Assembly: GCA_963718605.1 (NCBI GenBank)
Contig: OY970363.1
Location: 496,001 to 560,000, forward strand
Origin: JACCXE01 sp963718605
GTDB lineage: Bacteria; Actinomycetota; Acidimicrobiia; Acidimicrobiales; JACCXE01
Direction: 5' to 3'
DNA: 64,000 bases
The position numbers and the translations under genes are program-made. Positions 1 to 8,959 of this stretch are shown here, piece after piece; within the stretch, counting starts at the first letter, position 1, and every line of letters begins with the position of its first letter. The notes beneath the pieces were generated by a model. It saw only the letters and a program-made list of their open reading frames with translations, was not told the origin of the DNA and did no database searches.

Positions 1-317
1 ACGCCGGCGCCTATTTGCGCCGGGCCATCGTCAACCTGGCCGCCAACCGGCGTCGATCGATGGCGCGCTTTCGCCTCGCCGTCTCGCGGCTCGATCGCGT
101 CGACGAGGCCCAACTCGTGGAATACGGCAGCGACCTGGCCGACCTACTGCGTCTCGAACCCGAGGCCCGGGCCTTGCTGTTCATGGTCGAGGTCGAAGGC
201 CACAGCTACGCCGAGGCCGCCGTCGTATTGGACATAAGTGAAGAGGCGGCGCGGGCTCGGGCCGCGCGCGCCCGCCGTCGGCTGCGCGCCGACCTTGAAG
301 GAGCCACCGATGAGTGA
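1..317 (+). CDS. ECF-like RNA polymerase sigma factor, C-terminal part (5' truncated by window edge)
   Basis: Reading frame is open from the window edge (codons from base 3) to the TGA at 315-317. The visible part starts with AGAYLRRAIVNLAANRRRS, the usual end of sigma region 2 and the linker in ECF factors. It ends with a region 4 helix-turn-helix: a hydrophobic run (ARALLFMVEVEGHSYAEAA) followed by the recognition helix (DISEEAARARAARARRRLR). It would direct RNA polymerase to a specific promoter set. It overlaps the next gene by 8 bases, so the two are translationally coupled, as sigma factors usually are with their membrane anti-sigma partners. The subgroup cannot be assigned from a fragment. 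Confidence 0.85.
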   Translation, partial: AGAYLRRAIVNLAANRRRSMARFRLAVSRLDRVDEAQLVEYGSDLADLLRLEPEARALLFMVEVEGHSYAEAAVVLDISEEAARARAARARRRLRADLEGATDE

Positions 318-2487
318 ACTATCCGATCGTTTCGACCGACTCTCCAAGCGCGGGACCGAACGCGGCGCTGACGCCGTGTTCGCCGCCGCGCAAGCCGACG
401 CGGCGAAGGCCGCGCCCGTCACGCCGATCCGATCAATGCGCAAGCTGCAAGTCGCAACGGCGATCGCGGCGAGCGTGCTGGTGCTCGGCGGCATTGCGGC
501 GGCGGTGACCTATGACGGTGACTCGACGCCCGCGCATCGCACCCCGCTCGCTGGGCGCGCGACGACCACCACCACGGGCGTGCCCGACACGACGACGACC
601 ACGGTCAGCCCGGCGACGAAGGTGTATCTCGCCTCGACGCGACTGGTGCCGTTCAACCAGTGCCCGACGCTGGCGCGCTACGCGCAGACGAAAGCGCTGT
701 CGGTGGTCGGTCCGTATGGACTGCCGGGCGCGCCCGGGCGCATCTACGCGTCAGCTGCAGGCCAGGTGGCGGGCGGCTCGCGCGCCGCATCAGGCGCGGA
801 AGGCGACTCGGCCACTCAAGCGCCATCCGCACCGCAGGCCTTGGCGAAGACCGACGACTTCTCGACGACCAACGTGCAAGAGAAGGGCATCGATGAGCCG
901 GACACGGTCAAGACCGACGGCAAAACGATCTTCACCGTCGCCAACGGCACCGTGTACGCCACGGCGGCTGGCGCGAACCCCACCGTCCTCGACAAGGTGA
1001 AGGTCGATGGGGCCAGCGACCTGTTGCTGGCCGGCGACCGCCTCATCGTGATCAGCGGCGGCGGCATCTACGGCTACGCCGGAGGCGGGGGCGTACGCGA
1101 CGCCCGTCCCGCCAGCACCGGCGTGGCGTTCGCGCCGCAGCAACAGCCGATTCCGTCCAGGTTCTCGGTGCTCGACGTGAGCAACCCGTCTTCGATGAAG
1201 TCGGCGGGCAGCTTCAACGTGGACGGCAGCTACGTGTCGGCCCGCCTGGTGGACGGCGTGGCGCGCGTGGTGGTGCAGAGCTATCCGCAGTTCCAGTTCG
1301 CCTACCCGACGGACAACACGGCTGAGGCACAAGCGTCGGCCGCGCAGGTGAACCGCGACGTCGTGCAAGCCGCGACCATCGATTCGTGGCTGCCGCACTT
1401 CACGTATACGAGCCCGACCGGCAAGCAGTCCGCGAGCAAGCCGCTCGCGGCGTGCAGCACCAGCTACCGGCCGCCGAATTTCTCGGGCTTCGGCATGCTC
1501 AGCGTCGTCAGCTTCAACGCCATCAATCCGGCGGACTCGCACACGACGTCGGTGATGGCCGACGGCAACATCGTCTACGCCTCGCCTACGCGGCTGTATG
1601 TCGCTACGAACCAGTGGGCCGACGTGGCCGCCGATCAAACGGTGCAGCCGTCGGCGAACACGCTGATTCACACCTTCGACATCAGCGACCCGTCGAACGC
1701 GACGTACCGATTCTCGGGCCGCGTGCGCGGCACCGTGCTCAACCAGTTCTCGATGTCGGAGTACCACACGGCGTTGCGCGTCGCGACCACCGACGCCAGC
1801 GGCGGCTCCGAGAGCTTCATCACCGTGCTCGGTGACGCCGGCAACGCGCTGCTACCGGTCGGCGAGGTCGGCGGCCTGGGTCGAGGCGAACGCATCTACG
1901 CGGTTCGGTTCATCGACGCCACGGCATATGTAGTCACCTTCCGCCAAGTCGACCCGCTGTATGTGGTGGACCTGAGCGACGTCGGCCACCCGCGCGTCGT
2001 TGGTGAACTCGCGCTCACGGGATACTCAGCGTATCTCCACCCGATCGGGCCCGGGCTGCTCCTCGGTATCGGTCAAGAGGCGACGCCCGAGGGCCGGCGC
2101 GCCGGTGTGCAGGCGTCGATCTTCGACGTGACGAACCCGGCCGCGCCGCGACTCGTGGCCCGCAAGGTGCTCGAGCAGGGCAACACGTCCGCCGAGTTCG
2201 ACCACCACGCGTTCCTGTACTGGGCCGCCACCAAGCTCGCGGTGCTGCCGTTGCAGACCTACAACCAGTCCGGCCAAAACTTCAACGGCGCCGTCGGCCT
2301 GCACATCGGCGGAACGTCGATCGATGAGGTCGGACGCATCCAGGAGCCGGGCTCTGAGAACTACAGCGCCATCGAACGCAACCTCGTGATCGGCAGCCGG
2401 CTGTACTCGACGTCCGCCCGCGGCATCGTGGTGAGCGCGCTCGACACACTCACGCAGAGCGCCTACGTCACATACCCCACGGGCTAG
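310..2487 (+). CDS. Membrane-anchored beta-propeller protein (PF09826-like), possible sigma-linked sensor
   Basis: 725 residues from the ATG at 310, chosen because it overlaps the sigma stop; an upstream in-frame start at 238 would lie deep inside the sigma gene. Residues 1-46 are cytosolic, about 47-66 form one membrane helix, then comes a Thr-rich linker. The rest is extracytoplasmic. The stretch STTNVQEKGIDEPDTVKTDG (about residues 185-204) is the hallmark start of the secreted C-terminal beta-propeller family, and repeated FSVLDVSNPSS / IHTFDISDPSN / ASIFDVTNPAA strands mark the blades. The N-tail (ELSDRFDRLSKRGTERGADAV) resembles tails of membrane proteins cotranscribed with actinobacterial sigma factors. 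Inference: it may hold or sense for the sigma factor; no zinc-binding anti-sigma motif (HxxxCxxC) is visible. Confidence 0.85.
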   Translation: MSELSDRFDRLSKRGTERGADAVFAAAQADAAKAAPVTPIRSMRKLQVATAIAASVLVLGGIAAAVTYDGDSTPAHRTPLAGRATTTTTGVPDTTTTTVSPATKVYLASTRLVPFNQCPTLARYAQTKALSVVGPYGLPGAPGRIYASAAGQVAGGSRAASGAEGDSATQAPSAPQALAKTDDFSTTNVQEKGIDEPDTVKTDGKTIFTVANGTVYATAAGANPTVLDKVKVDGASDLLLAGDRLIVISGGGIYGYAGGGGVRDARPASTGVAFAPQQQPIPSRFSVLDVSNPSSMKSAGSFNVDGSYVSARLVDGVARVVVQSYPQFQFAYPTDNTAEAQASAAQVNRDVVQAATIDSWLPHFTYTSPTGKQSASKPLAACSTSYRPPNFSGFGMLSVVSFNAINPADSHTTSVMADGNIVYASPTRLYVATNQWADVAADQTVQPSANTLIHTFDISDPSNATYRFSGRVRGTVLNQFSMSEYHTALRVATTDASGGSESFITVLGDAGNALLPVGEVGGLGRGERIYAVRFIDATAYVVTFRQVDPLYVVDLSDVGHPRVVGELALTGYSAYLHPIGPGLLLGIGQEATPEGRRAGVQASIFDVTNPAAPRLVARKVLEQGNTSAEFDHHAFLYWAATKLAVLPLQTYNQSGQNFNGAVGLHIGGTSIDEVGRIQEPGSENYSAIERNLVIGSRLYSTSARGIVVSALDTLTQSAYVTYPTG

Positions 2488-2516
2488 CCAAGGGACGGAC
2501 GTGTCACGATTGGGGC

Positions 2517-3443
2517 ATGACCGTCACGGCTGACTACAACGGCCTCGCCACCGACTACCGGCCGGGCCCGCGGATCCACTCGCGCACGCCCGACGCGTGG
2601 ACCGATGCGCCCTACACGCGCTTTGCGGTGGAGCCTCTCGCGCCGGCGATCGGCGCCGTCATCAGTGGTGTCTCATTAGCGGACCCGGTCGACGCCGGAC
2701 TGTTCGAACAGTTGAACCGCGCCCTGCTCGAGTGGAAGGTGATCTTCTTCCGCGGCCAAGACATCACCGGCGAACAGCACGCCGCCTTTGCCGCGCACTG
2801 GGGCGGGCTCGAAACCCATCCGTTCATCAAAATCAAAGTCGACCAGCCCGAGGACAAGCCCGAGGTGGTGCGCCTCGAAAAGGACGCCAATCTCGGCGGG
2901 TTCGAGAACGTGTGGCACAGCGACGTCACGTGGCGTGAAACGCCATCGCTGGGTTCGGTGTTGCGCGCGATCGAGGTGCCCGCGATCGGCGGCGACACGA
3001 TGTGGGCCGACATGTGCGCCGCCTACGACGGCCTCAACCCGGCGATGCAGGAACGCATCGCCGACCTCGTGGCCGAACACGACTGGGTGCAGAGCTTCGG
3101 GCTGGGCATGAAGCCGGAGGTTCGCGAGGCGCTGCAAGCCGACTTCCCGCCCGTCCACCACCCGGTGGTGCGCACGCATCCCGAGACCGGGCGCAAGATG
3201 CTCTACGTCAACCGCGCGTTCACGCAGTTCATCGTCGGCATGGACGTTGACGAGAGCCGGGCGCTGCTGGAGCAGCTATGGATTCAGGCGAGCTTCGGCG
3301 AGTACCAGTGCCGGTGGAAGTGGCAGGTGGGCGACGTCGCGTTTTGGGACAACCGCTCCACGCAGCACTACGCGATTTCGGATTACTTCCCCAACCGGCG
3401 CGTGATGGAACGCATCACGGTCATCGGGGACAAGCCCGCTTAG
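2517..3443 (+). CDS. TauD/TfdA-family Fe(II)/2-oxoglutarate dioxygenase
   Basis: 308 residues, a normal length for the family. The iron site is visible: H134 and D136 in NVWHSDVTW and H284 in STQHYAISD, with Arg295/299 just after as likely 2-oxoglutarate ligands. The N-terminal half has the family's IGAVISGVSL strand and the WKVIFFRGQDIT segment. Members hydroxylate small substrates such as taurine, alkylsulfates or phenoxyacetates using O2 and 2-oxoglutarate; the substrate here cannot be read from sequence. ATG at 2517 has no Shine-Dalgarno; a weak -10-like CACGAT sits 6 bases upstream, so the transcript may be leaderless. It stands alone between the beta-propeller gene and the alcohol dehydrogenase. 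Confidence 0.9.
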   Translation: MTVTADYNGLATDYRPGPRIHSRTPDAWTDAPYTRFAVEPLAPAIGAVISGVSLADPVDAGLFEQLNRALLEWKVIFFRGQDITGEQHAAFAAHWGGLETHPFIKIKVDQPEDKPEVVRLEKDANLGGFENVWHSDVTWRETPSLGSVLRAIEVPAIGGDTMWADMCAAYDGLNPAMQERIADLVAEHDWVQSFGLGMKPEVREALQADFPPVHHPVVRTHPETGRKMLYVNRAFTQFIVGMDVDESRALLEQLWIQASFGEYQCRWKWQVGDVAFWDNRSTQHYAISDYFPNRRVMERITVIGDKPA

Positions 3444-3520
3444 AGGCGCGAGCGGCGGCTGTAGCCGAAGCCACCGAAGAGGAGAAGGAACAGCACGACG
3501 ATTAAGAGGATGGTCAACAT
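3440..3520 (-). CDS. Possible 26-residue hydrophobic membrane microprotein
   Basis: A small open frame with ATG at 3520-3518 and TAA at 3442-3440. It encodes Met, a hydrophobic helix of about 15 residues (LTILLIVVLFLLLF), a GGFGY turn and a basic tail (SRRSRL). This layout, one helix, a GGxGY hinge and an Arg-rich end, recurs in very short membrane proteins of many bacteria. The stop overlaps the last bases of the dioxygenase gene on the other strand. There is only a weak purine run upstream. Expression is unproven; the case rests on composition unlike random high-GC translation. Confidence 0.4.
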   Translation of the reverse strand: MLTILLIVVLFLLLFGGFGYSRRSRL

Positions 3521-3551
3521 GCGTTCCGACTACCCCGCCACTAATCGTGTT

Positions 3552-3573
3552 TAACCGCCACCGTTCGCGGTTA
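3552..3573. promoter_or_regulatory. Inverted repeat upstream of the alcohol dehydrogenase
   Basis: TAACCGC (3552-3558) and GCGGTTA (3567-3573) form a perfect 7-bp inverted repeat with an 8-base spacer, about 90 bases before the dehydrogenase start. It could be an operator. The 3444-3661 interval holds otherwise only the microprotein frame and the dehydrogenase leader. Confidence 0.3.
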
Positions 3574-3661
3574 CCCCTCACGGCTCGAACGGCCGAACCG
3601 CGCGCGGAAGTGCGTGGCCCGCAGCGCAGTTCCGCGCGCGATTGGGGGGTAGAAAGGTCCG

Positions 3662-4702
3662 ATGCGATCAGTAACTGCGTACGCCACGCGGGGCCCGAAG
3701 GTTCCGTTCGAGAAGACGACGATCGAGCGTCGCGACGTCGGACCCAAGGACGTGCTGATCAAGATCGCGTTCGCGGGCATCTGTCACTCGGACATTCACA
3801 CCGCGCGCGGCGAGTGGGGCGACGTGACCTATCCGATGGTGCCCGGCCACGAGATAGCGGGCACCGTCGAAGCAATCGGTGACGCCGTAACGCAGTTCGC
3901 CGTGGGTGACCGCGTCGGCGTCGGCGTGATGGTCGAGTCGTGTCGCGCGTGTGAGAACTGTGTCGCCGGCAACGAGCAGTACTGCCTCGAGGGATTCGTC
4001 GGGACCTACGACGGCGTCGGCAGCGACGGCCGGCCGACCGACGGTGGCTACTCCACCCACATCGTGGTCGACGAGCACTTCACGCTCGCGATTCCTGAAG
4101 GCATCGGCCTCGACGTCGCCGCGCCGCTGTTGTGCGCGGGCATCACGTTGTATTCGCCGCTGCGCCACTGGGGCGCGGGCCCGGGCAAGAAGGTCGCGAT
4201 CGTGGGGCTCGGCGGCCTCGGGCACCTCGGCGTGAAGCTCGCCGTCGCCATGGGCGCCGACGTCACCGTGCTGTCCCAGTCGTTGTCCAAGGAAGCCGAC
4301 GGCAAGCGCATGGGAGCAAGCGGCTACTACGCCACGAGCGATCCGGCGACGTTCGAAGCGCTCGCCAACACCTTCGACCTCATCATCAACACGGTGTCGG
4401 TCCCCCTACCGATTGACGACTACCTCGCGCTACTGCGCCTCGACGGCGCGCTCGTAATGGTCGGCCTTCCCCCCGAGCCGCTGTCGGTCACGGCCGGATC
4501 ATTGCTCGAGGGGCGGCGCAGTTTTGCCGGCTCGGCGATCGGCGGCATCGCCGAGACGCAAGAGATGTTGAACTTCTGCGCCGAGCACAACATCGGCGCG
4601 GACATCGAAACGATCAGCGGCGAACAAATCGACGACGCGTGGGACCGGGTGGTCAACAGCGATGTGCGTTACCGGTTCGTCATCGACACCGCGACGTTCT
4701 GA
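3662..4702 (+). CDS. Zinc-dependent NAD(P)H alcohol dehydrogenase, AdhC/cinnamyl-alcohol type
   Basis: 346 residues. Catalytic zinc ligands are in GICHSDIHTARGEWG (Cys) and GHEIAGTVEAIG (His-Glu). The structural zinc lobe CRACENCVAGNEQYC has its four Cys. The Rossmann glycine motif is VGLGGLGHLGVKLA, followed by VTVLSQS; Ser rather than Asp after the second strand favours NADP(H), as in mycobacterial AdhC and E. coli YahK. It would interconvert primary alcohols and aldehydes in the cytoplasm. An AAAGG stretch lies 4 bases before the ATG. It converges on the VOC gene with only a one-base gap once that gene's frameshift is repaired. Confidence 0.93.
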   Translation: MRSVTAYATRGPKVPFEKTTIERRDVGPKDVLIKIAFAGICHSDIHTARGEWGDVTYPMVPGHEIAGTVEAIGDAVTQFAVGDRVGVGVMVESCRACENCVAGNEQYCLEGFVGTYDGVGSDGRPTDGGYSTHIVVDEHFTLAIPEGIGLDVAAPLLCAGITLYSPLRHWGAGPGKKVAIVGLGGLGHLGVKLAVAMGADVTVLSQSLSKEADGKRMGASGYYATSDPATFEALANTFDLIINTVSVPLPIDDYLALLRLDGALVMVGLPPEPLSVTAGSLLEGRRSFAGSAIGGIAETQEMLNFCAEHNIGADIETISGEQIDDAWDRVVNSDVRYRFVIDTATF

Positions 4703-4703
4703 A

Positions 4704-5172
4704 TCAGTACTGCTTCCAGTAGGGGCGGTCGGTCTTGGTCTTCTCAACGAGGATGAACACGATGCCCCACGGATCGCGGAACCACGTGGTGCGCAGTCGC
4801 GCGAATCGACGCGATGCCCGTCACGAGCATTTCGACGCCGGCCGCTTCGAGGTGCGACCGCGTCGCCTCGACGTCGTCGCAGATCAGCCCGATGTGGCTC
4901 ACCCCCATCCGCGTGATGTCGAGCGGGCCCACGTCCGTCGAGGCCGGCGGCTGGTTCGGATACTCGATCACTTCGATGACCTGATCGGTCTCGGCCATCC
5001 CGATCATCGCCGCCTTCAATGTGACGGGCGTTGGCACGAGCTCGCCCATGTCCGCGTCGATCGCGTCGCCCGTCATCAGGTACGGCGGGGACAGAACCGT
5101 AAGGCCGAGGACTGACTCGTACCAGGCGACGGCGGCGTCGATGTCGGGAACGCATACGGCAACGTGGGCCAT
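4704..5172 (-). CDS. VOC (glyoxalase-fold) family protein, frameshifted near the 3' end
   Basis: A single VOC domain of about 155 residues: MAHVAVCVPDIDAAVAWY at the start, then GVSHIGLICDDVEATRSHLE as the second module. The frame in use ends in an unlikely Arg/His-rich tail, but one base away the sequence continues as RTTWFRDPWGIVFILVEK and then TKTDRPYWKQY-stop, with TGA at 4706-4704. FRDPWGIVFILVE is the standard closing strand with its metal-binding Glu. The break is near 4795-4812. The start is set at ATG 5172 (GVSH-type proteins begin right at the first strand); a GTG at 5184 is an alternative. Enzymatic role unknown: the fold covers lyases, dioxygenases and resistance proteins. Confidence 0.8.
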
Positions 5173-5208
5173 GGCGGTGATCACCCCGCCATCCTTGCCT
5201 GGGCGCGG

Positions 5209-7650
5209 CTACTCCGTCAGTTGTCGTGAGAACGTCGCCGGTTCGCGCCCGGCGAGAAGCCACCCACCGACGACGGCGAGCAGGGGCACGGCGGATAAGA
5301 GCAAGAGCAGATTGGTCCACGGGAGGGGCACGAGTTCGCCAAGTTCCGCGTGGTACCCGGCCAGCAGCGTGGCGTAGGCGCCACCGATGCTGAGCGCGAC
5401 GCCGACGAAGGCCAAGGCTCCGGCGGTGCTCGCGGTGAGGGCGCGCCGCACCCCGGCCGTCGCACCTGTGGCGGTGAGCGTGTGCAGGTCGGCCGTCGAC
5501 TCTCCCCGCAACAGGCCCATCGTCATCGCGATGATCGCCAGTGCGAGCACCACGCCAACGGCGGTAGCGCCTGTCCGCAACGCTGCGAGGTCGTCCTGGC
5601 CCGAGCGCGTTTCGACCGTCAGCCCGGCGTCGGCCGCGAGGCCACGAGCCGTCGTAATCTGATCAGCGGTCAGTGGCTGGTCGGATTGAACCAACCAGCT
5701 CGACCGCTCGGCCACCCAACCGTGCTCGGCCATCGCCTTGGTCGTGATCAGAGTGGTGGGCGCCGAAGTGAACACTCCGAGCCCCGCCACGTGTTGCACC
5801 TTCGTGGACGGTTCACTGCGATCGGGTCGCACCTTTATGTCGAGCAGCAGCAGACGCCCGGGCTGCGAGGTAATGAGGTCGGTGGACGGGTCGATGGTGG
5901 ACGGGCCGATGCCGAGCGCGGCGAGCACCTGCGGCGTAGCGACGTAGGCGTTGCTGGCGAATCGGAAGCTGTGCTCGCTCACCTTGGTGACCGCTCCAAT
6001 CGGCTCGCGCGGGCCGGCGTTGATCTCGGGCGTGTTGTTGAAAGCAACATCAAGTGGGAGCGCCGACCCGCCGACTTTCGCGGCGATCTCGCTGGCGGCG
6101 GCGTCCTTGCGGGCCTGATCGGCCGCCCGCAGTGCAACCTCGTCCGGCGCCGGCGTTGGCCCGTCGGCCAGCGCGACGACCAGTTGCCGGGTGGACAGGT
6201 TGCCCTCGTTGGCGTCGTACTTGTTGAGCTGCGCCAGCGCCATGATCGCAACGGTGATGCCAACGCCGAGCGTGATTGCGGCGAGGGCGGAGGCGGCGCG
6301 AGCTTGATTGCGGACGAGGTCGCGCAAGGCGAGGCGCGGCGCGAACGGCAGCCGGCGCGCAGGGAGCGCGAGCAGCCGCACCGCGCTCGGAGTAACGAGA
6401 ACGGAACCGAGGATCATCGCGACGAGCCCAGCGATGAGCGGCGGCGCGCTCACCGTGGCGCCCGTCGGATGGGCGGCGATGATGAGCGCAGTACCGACGC
6501 CGAGCGACACCGCCGCAGCCAACAACGACCGGTAGATCGGAGCGGGACGGGTGGGCCGGCGCGACAGCGCCGACATCGTCGGTTGACGGGCCATCATGCG
6601 AGCGGGCCACCACGCGGCGGCGGTGCCGGCGCAGACAGCCAAAGCGAGGCAGGACAGGATCAGCCCCCACGGCAGCGCCAGGCGGTCGACGCGATGACCG
6701 ATGCCGGTTTCGAGCGCGGGCGCACCTATCACCCATCCGAGCACGCCGAGCGTGCCGCCGACCACGGCAGCGACGGTGCCGACGATGAGCCCGTTGGCCA
6801 CGGTCACCAGACGGAGATGACGTTCGGTAGCGCCGATCGCGTCGAGTAGGCCGAGTTGCCGTTGCCGGCGCTGTGCGACCACGACGAAGCCCGCGGCGGC
6901 AATCAGCGCCACGAGCGCCAGCGACACGGTGGTGACCATCAGCACCAACGCGCCCACGGTCTGGTCGTCACGCGGCGCGCCCTGGATGCTGAAGCCCACG
7001 GGCGGCGTTTTCCCGGGATCATTGGTTTGGGCTTCCGGGCTGCGCGGTTGATTTCCGGGCGCGTTTATGGACTTCACGAGCAGAGTCAGTGAACTCGCAG
7101 TGGCTCGCGCGGAAGGCGCCAGAAGGCCAAACTCGTCGTGGAGATCGCCTGGGTTTTCGACGATGCCCACCACGGTGCGATCGACGCGGTCAAGCGTGAC
7201 GTGCCCACCAACTTTCGTGGCGAGCAGCGCGGCCGCCCCCTTGGTCAGCGCGACTTCGTCGTTGGTCGTCGGATAGCGACCGCGGCGCAGCGCCAGCGTC
7301 GGACCGCTGAAGCGACCGTCCGGACTCTGCGAGCGGAGATCGAGAGGGGCCGGTGAACCCGGGACCGCCGCCGCCTGATGCCCGACGATCTCGAATGGCC
7401 CGAAGCGACGCCGGGCTGCGGCGAGCGTCGCTTGTAGTTGCGCGTCGTCTTGGGTTTCGAGACGGACGAGGCCGTCGGCATCGCCGAACAATCCCCGGCC
7501 CGGCGTGGCGCTATTCACGGCGAAGGCGGTGAAACTGACACAGATAGCGACGGCGATCGTGACAAGACCGAGCACAAGCACCTGTTGACGCCACTCGCGC
7601 CGGAACAGGCGCCACGCCCACCGCAACACCGCACGACGGCCGGACCTCAT
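5209..7650 (-). CDS. FtsX-like ABC transporter permease
   Basis: 813 residues. One membrane helix at the N-terminus (VLVLGLVTIAVAICVSFTAF), a large extracytoplasmic domain, a block of three helices (VLMVTTVSLALVALIAAAGF onward), further helices near residues 370-470, a second outside domain, and three helices at the C-terminus. This duplicated layout is typical of actinobacterial MacB/FtsX-type permeases that move or extract lipophilic substrates rather than import nutrients. Its ATG overlaps the ATPase stop (ATGA), so it is the third gene of the padR-ABC-permease operon. Substrate unknown; drug, peptide or lipoprotein export are all possible. Confidence 0.92.
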   Translation of the reverse strand: MRSGRRAVLRWAWRLFRREWRQQVLVLGLVTIAVAICVSFTAFAVNSATPGRGLFGDADGLVRLETQDDAQLQATLAAARRRFGPFEIVGHQAAAVPGSPAPLDLRSQSPDGRFSGPTLALRRGRYPTTNDEVALTKGAAALLATKVGGHVTLDRVDRTVVGIVENPGDLHDEFGLLAPSARATASSLTLLVKSINAPGNQPRSPEAQTNDPGKTPPVGFSIQGAPRDDQTVGALVLMVTTVSLALVALIAAAGFVVVAQRRQRQLGLLDAIGATERHLRLVTVANGLIVGTVAAVVGGTLGVLGWVIGAPALETGIGHRVDRLALPWGLILSCLALAVCAGTAAAWWPARMMARQPTMSALSRRPTRPAPIYRSLLAAAVSLGVGTALIIAAHPTGATVSAPPLIAGLVAMILGSVLVTPSAVRLLALPARRLPFAPRLALRDLVRNQARAASALAAITLGVGITVAIMALAQLNKYDANEGNLSTRQLVVALADGPTPAPDEVALRAADQARKDAAASEIAAKVGGSALPLDVAFNNTPEINAGPREPIGAVTKVSEHSFRFASNAYVATPQVLAALGIGPSTIDPSTDLITSQPGRLLLLDIKVRPDRSEPSTKVQHVAGLGVFTSAPTTLITTKAMAEHGWVAERSSWLVQSDQPLTADQITTARGLAADAGLTVETRSGQDDLAALRTGATAVGVVLALAIIAMTMGLLRGESTADLHTLTATGATAGVRRALTASTAGALAFVGVALSIGGAYATLLAGYHAELGELVPLPWTNLLLLLSAVPLLAVVGGWLLAGREPATFSRQLTE

Positions 7651-8378
7651 GACCGGCGAGGAGGCGAGGTGACCAGCAGCGACTCGGGTCCTTCGGGAAC
7701 GCCGGTTTGGTCGACGATGCGCCCGTCGCGCAGGAACACGACGCGATCAGCCCACGACGCGAGTTGGGCCTCGTGCGTGACGACGACCGCCGCCGCGCCG
7801 CGGCGCGTGATCTGGCGCAGCAGTCGCATCACCGACTCGCTGTTCACCGAGTCCAATGCGCCCGTGGGCTCGTCGGCGAGGAGGAGCCGGCGCTCACCAA
7901 CGATGGCGCGTGCGATCGCGACGCGCTGGCGCTCGCCGCCGGACAGATCATCGGGGTAGTGATCGCGTCGGTCGCTCAAACCGAGTTCCTCCAACGCCAG
8001 ATTCGCTTCGGCGCGCGCTTCGCGCACCGACATGCCGTCGAGCTCGAGGGGCATCGAGACGTTCTCGGCGGCGGTGAGGCCGGAGAGCAAGTTGAAGTCC
8101 TGGAACACGAAGCCGATCGACTTGCGGCGCAGCGACGCTTTCGCCTTGCGGTTCATTCCTTGCAGCAGCGCGCCGTCCACGGTGACCGTGCCCGTCGTCG
8201 CGTCCTCGAGGCTGCCGGCGATCGTGAGCAAGCTGCTCTTGCCTGAACCGCTCGGGCCCATTACCGCGACCAGCTCGCCGCCCTCGACGGTGAGGTCGAT
8301 GTCCTGCAACGCATGCACTTCGGTCGATCCGTCGCCGTACGTCTTGGACACGCCGGTGAGCGTGAGGGCGGCGGTCAT
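7647..8378 (-). CDS. ABC transporter ATP-binding protein, LolD/MacB type
   Basis: 243 residues from ATG 8378, which overlaps the padR stop as ATGA. Walker A GPSGSGKSS, signature LSGGERQRVAIARA, Walker B LLLADEPTGALD, and the H-loop VVTHE are all intact. It hydrolyses ATP to drive the FtsX-like permease encoded directly downstream, with which it shares another ATGA overlap. An upstream extension of the frame runs against the padR gene and is rejected. Confidence 0.95.
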   Translation of the reverse strand: MTAALTLTGVSKTYGDGSTEVHALQDIDLTVEGGELVAVMGPSGSGKSSLLTIAGSLEDATTGTVTVDGALLQGMNRKAKASLRRKSIGFVFQDFNLLSGLTAAENVSMPLELDGMSVREARAEANLALEELGLSDRRDHYPDDLSGGERQRVAIARAIVGERRLLLADEPTGALDSVNSESVMRLLRQITRRGAAAVVVTHEAQLASWADRVVFLRDGRIVDQTGVPEGPESLLVTSPPRRS

Positions 8379-8935
8379 GCCTTCACCGCCAATCGTCCGG
8401 CGGGCGCCTTGGCCTTGGCTCGCTTCACGAGCTTCTGAAGACGAATGTCGGCGGTGTCGAGCCAACGCACCGCCGCTTCGATGCGGAACAGTTCGGCGTC
8501 CACCACGAGCGCGAGCGGAATGTCGTTCTCGTCGGCATCGGCCTTCAGCGCGGTGTAACGCTGCATCACTTCGATCAAGTGGCGACGGTGGACCTGCACC
8601 ACCTCGTGCACGTCGACACCCGGAACCTCGGCTGCGACGAGCACCTTGATAAGCAACTCGTCGCGGGGCGGCTGGCTCAATTCGGGCGGGCTCTCCAACC
8701 ACGACGTGAGCTCGCGCGATCCGTCGGGCGTGATGCTGTAGCCCTTCTGGGGGCCCTCGGCCTCGCCATCGGACTCCACCAAGCCGTCGCGCTCAAGGCG
8801 TTGCAGGGTTGTGTATACCTGCCCGACGTTGAGCGGCCACACCTCACCGGTGCGCGCCTCGAACTCCTGACGGAGTTGGAGGCCGTACTTCGGACCTTCG
8901 CTCAACAGAGCCAAGAGCGCGTGGCGGACGCTCAC
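8375..8935 (-). CDS. PadR-family transcriptional regulator
   Basis: 186 residues from a GTG. The N-terminal winged helix reads ALLALLSEGPKYGLQLRQEF ... GQVYTTLQRLERDGLVE, the PadR signature, followed by the acidic wing and a C-terminal helical dimerisation domain with LDTADIRLQKLVKR. PadR proteins repress and are released by small ligands, often the substrate of the linked pump. As the first gene of a three-gene operon with ABC ATPase and permease, it most likely autoregulates the operon through the palindrome at 8960-8982. Confidence 0.93.
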   Translation of the reverse strand: MSVRHALLALLSEGPKYGLQLRQEFEARTGEVWPLNVGQVYTTLQRLERDGLVESDGEAEGPQKGYSITPDGSRELTSWLESPPELSQPPRDELLIKVLVAAEVPGVDVHEVVQVHRRHLIEVMQRYTALKADADENDIPLALVVDAELFRIEAAVRWLDTADIRLQKLVKRAKAKAPAGRLAVKA

Positions 8936-8959
8936 TGTGGGGCAGCTTCAGACGAGACC

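Noticed and set aside
5350..6849. 499-residue plus-strand open frame opposite the FtsX permease
   Set aside because: Arg/Gly/Glu-rich shadow of a clear membrane protein on the other strand.
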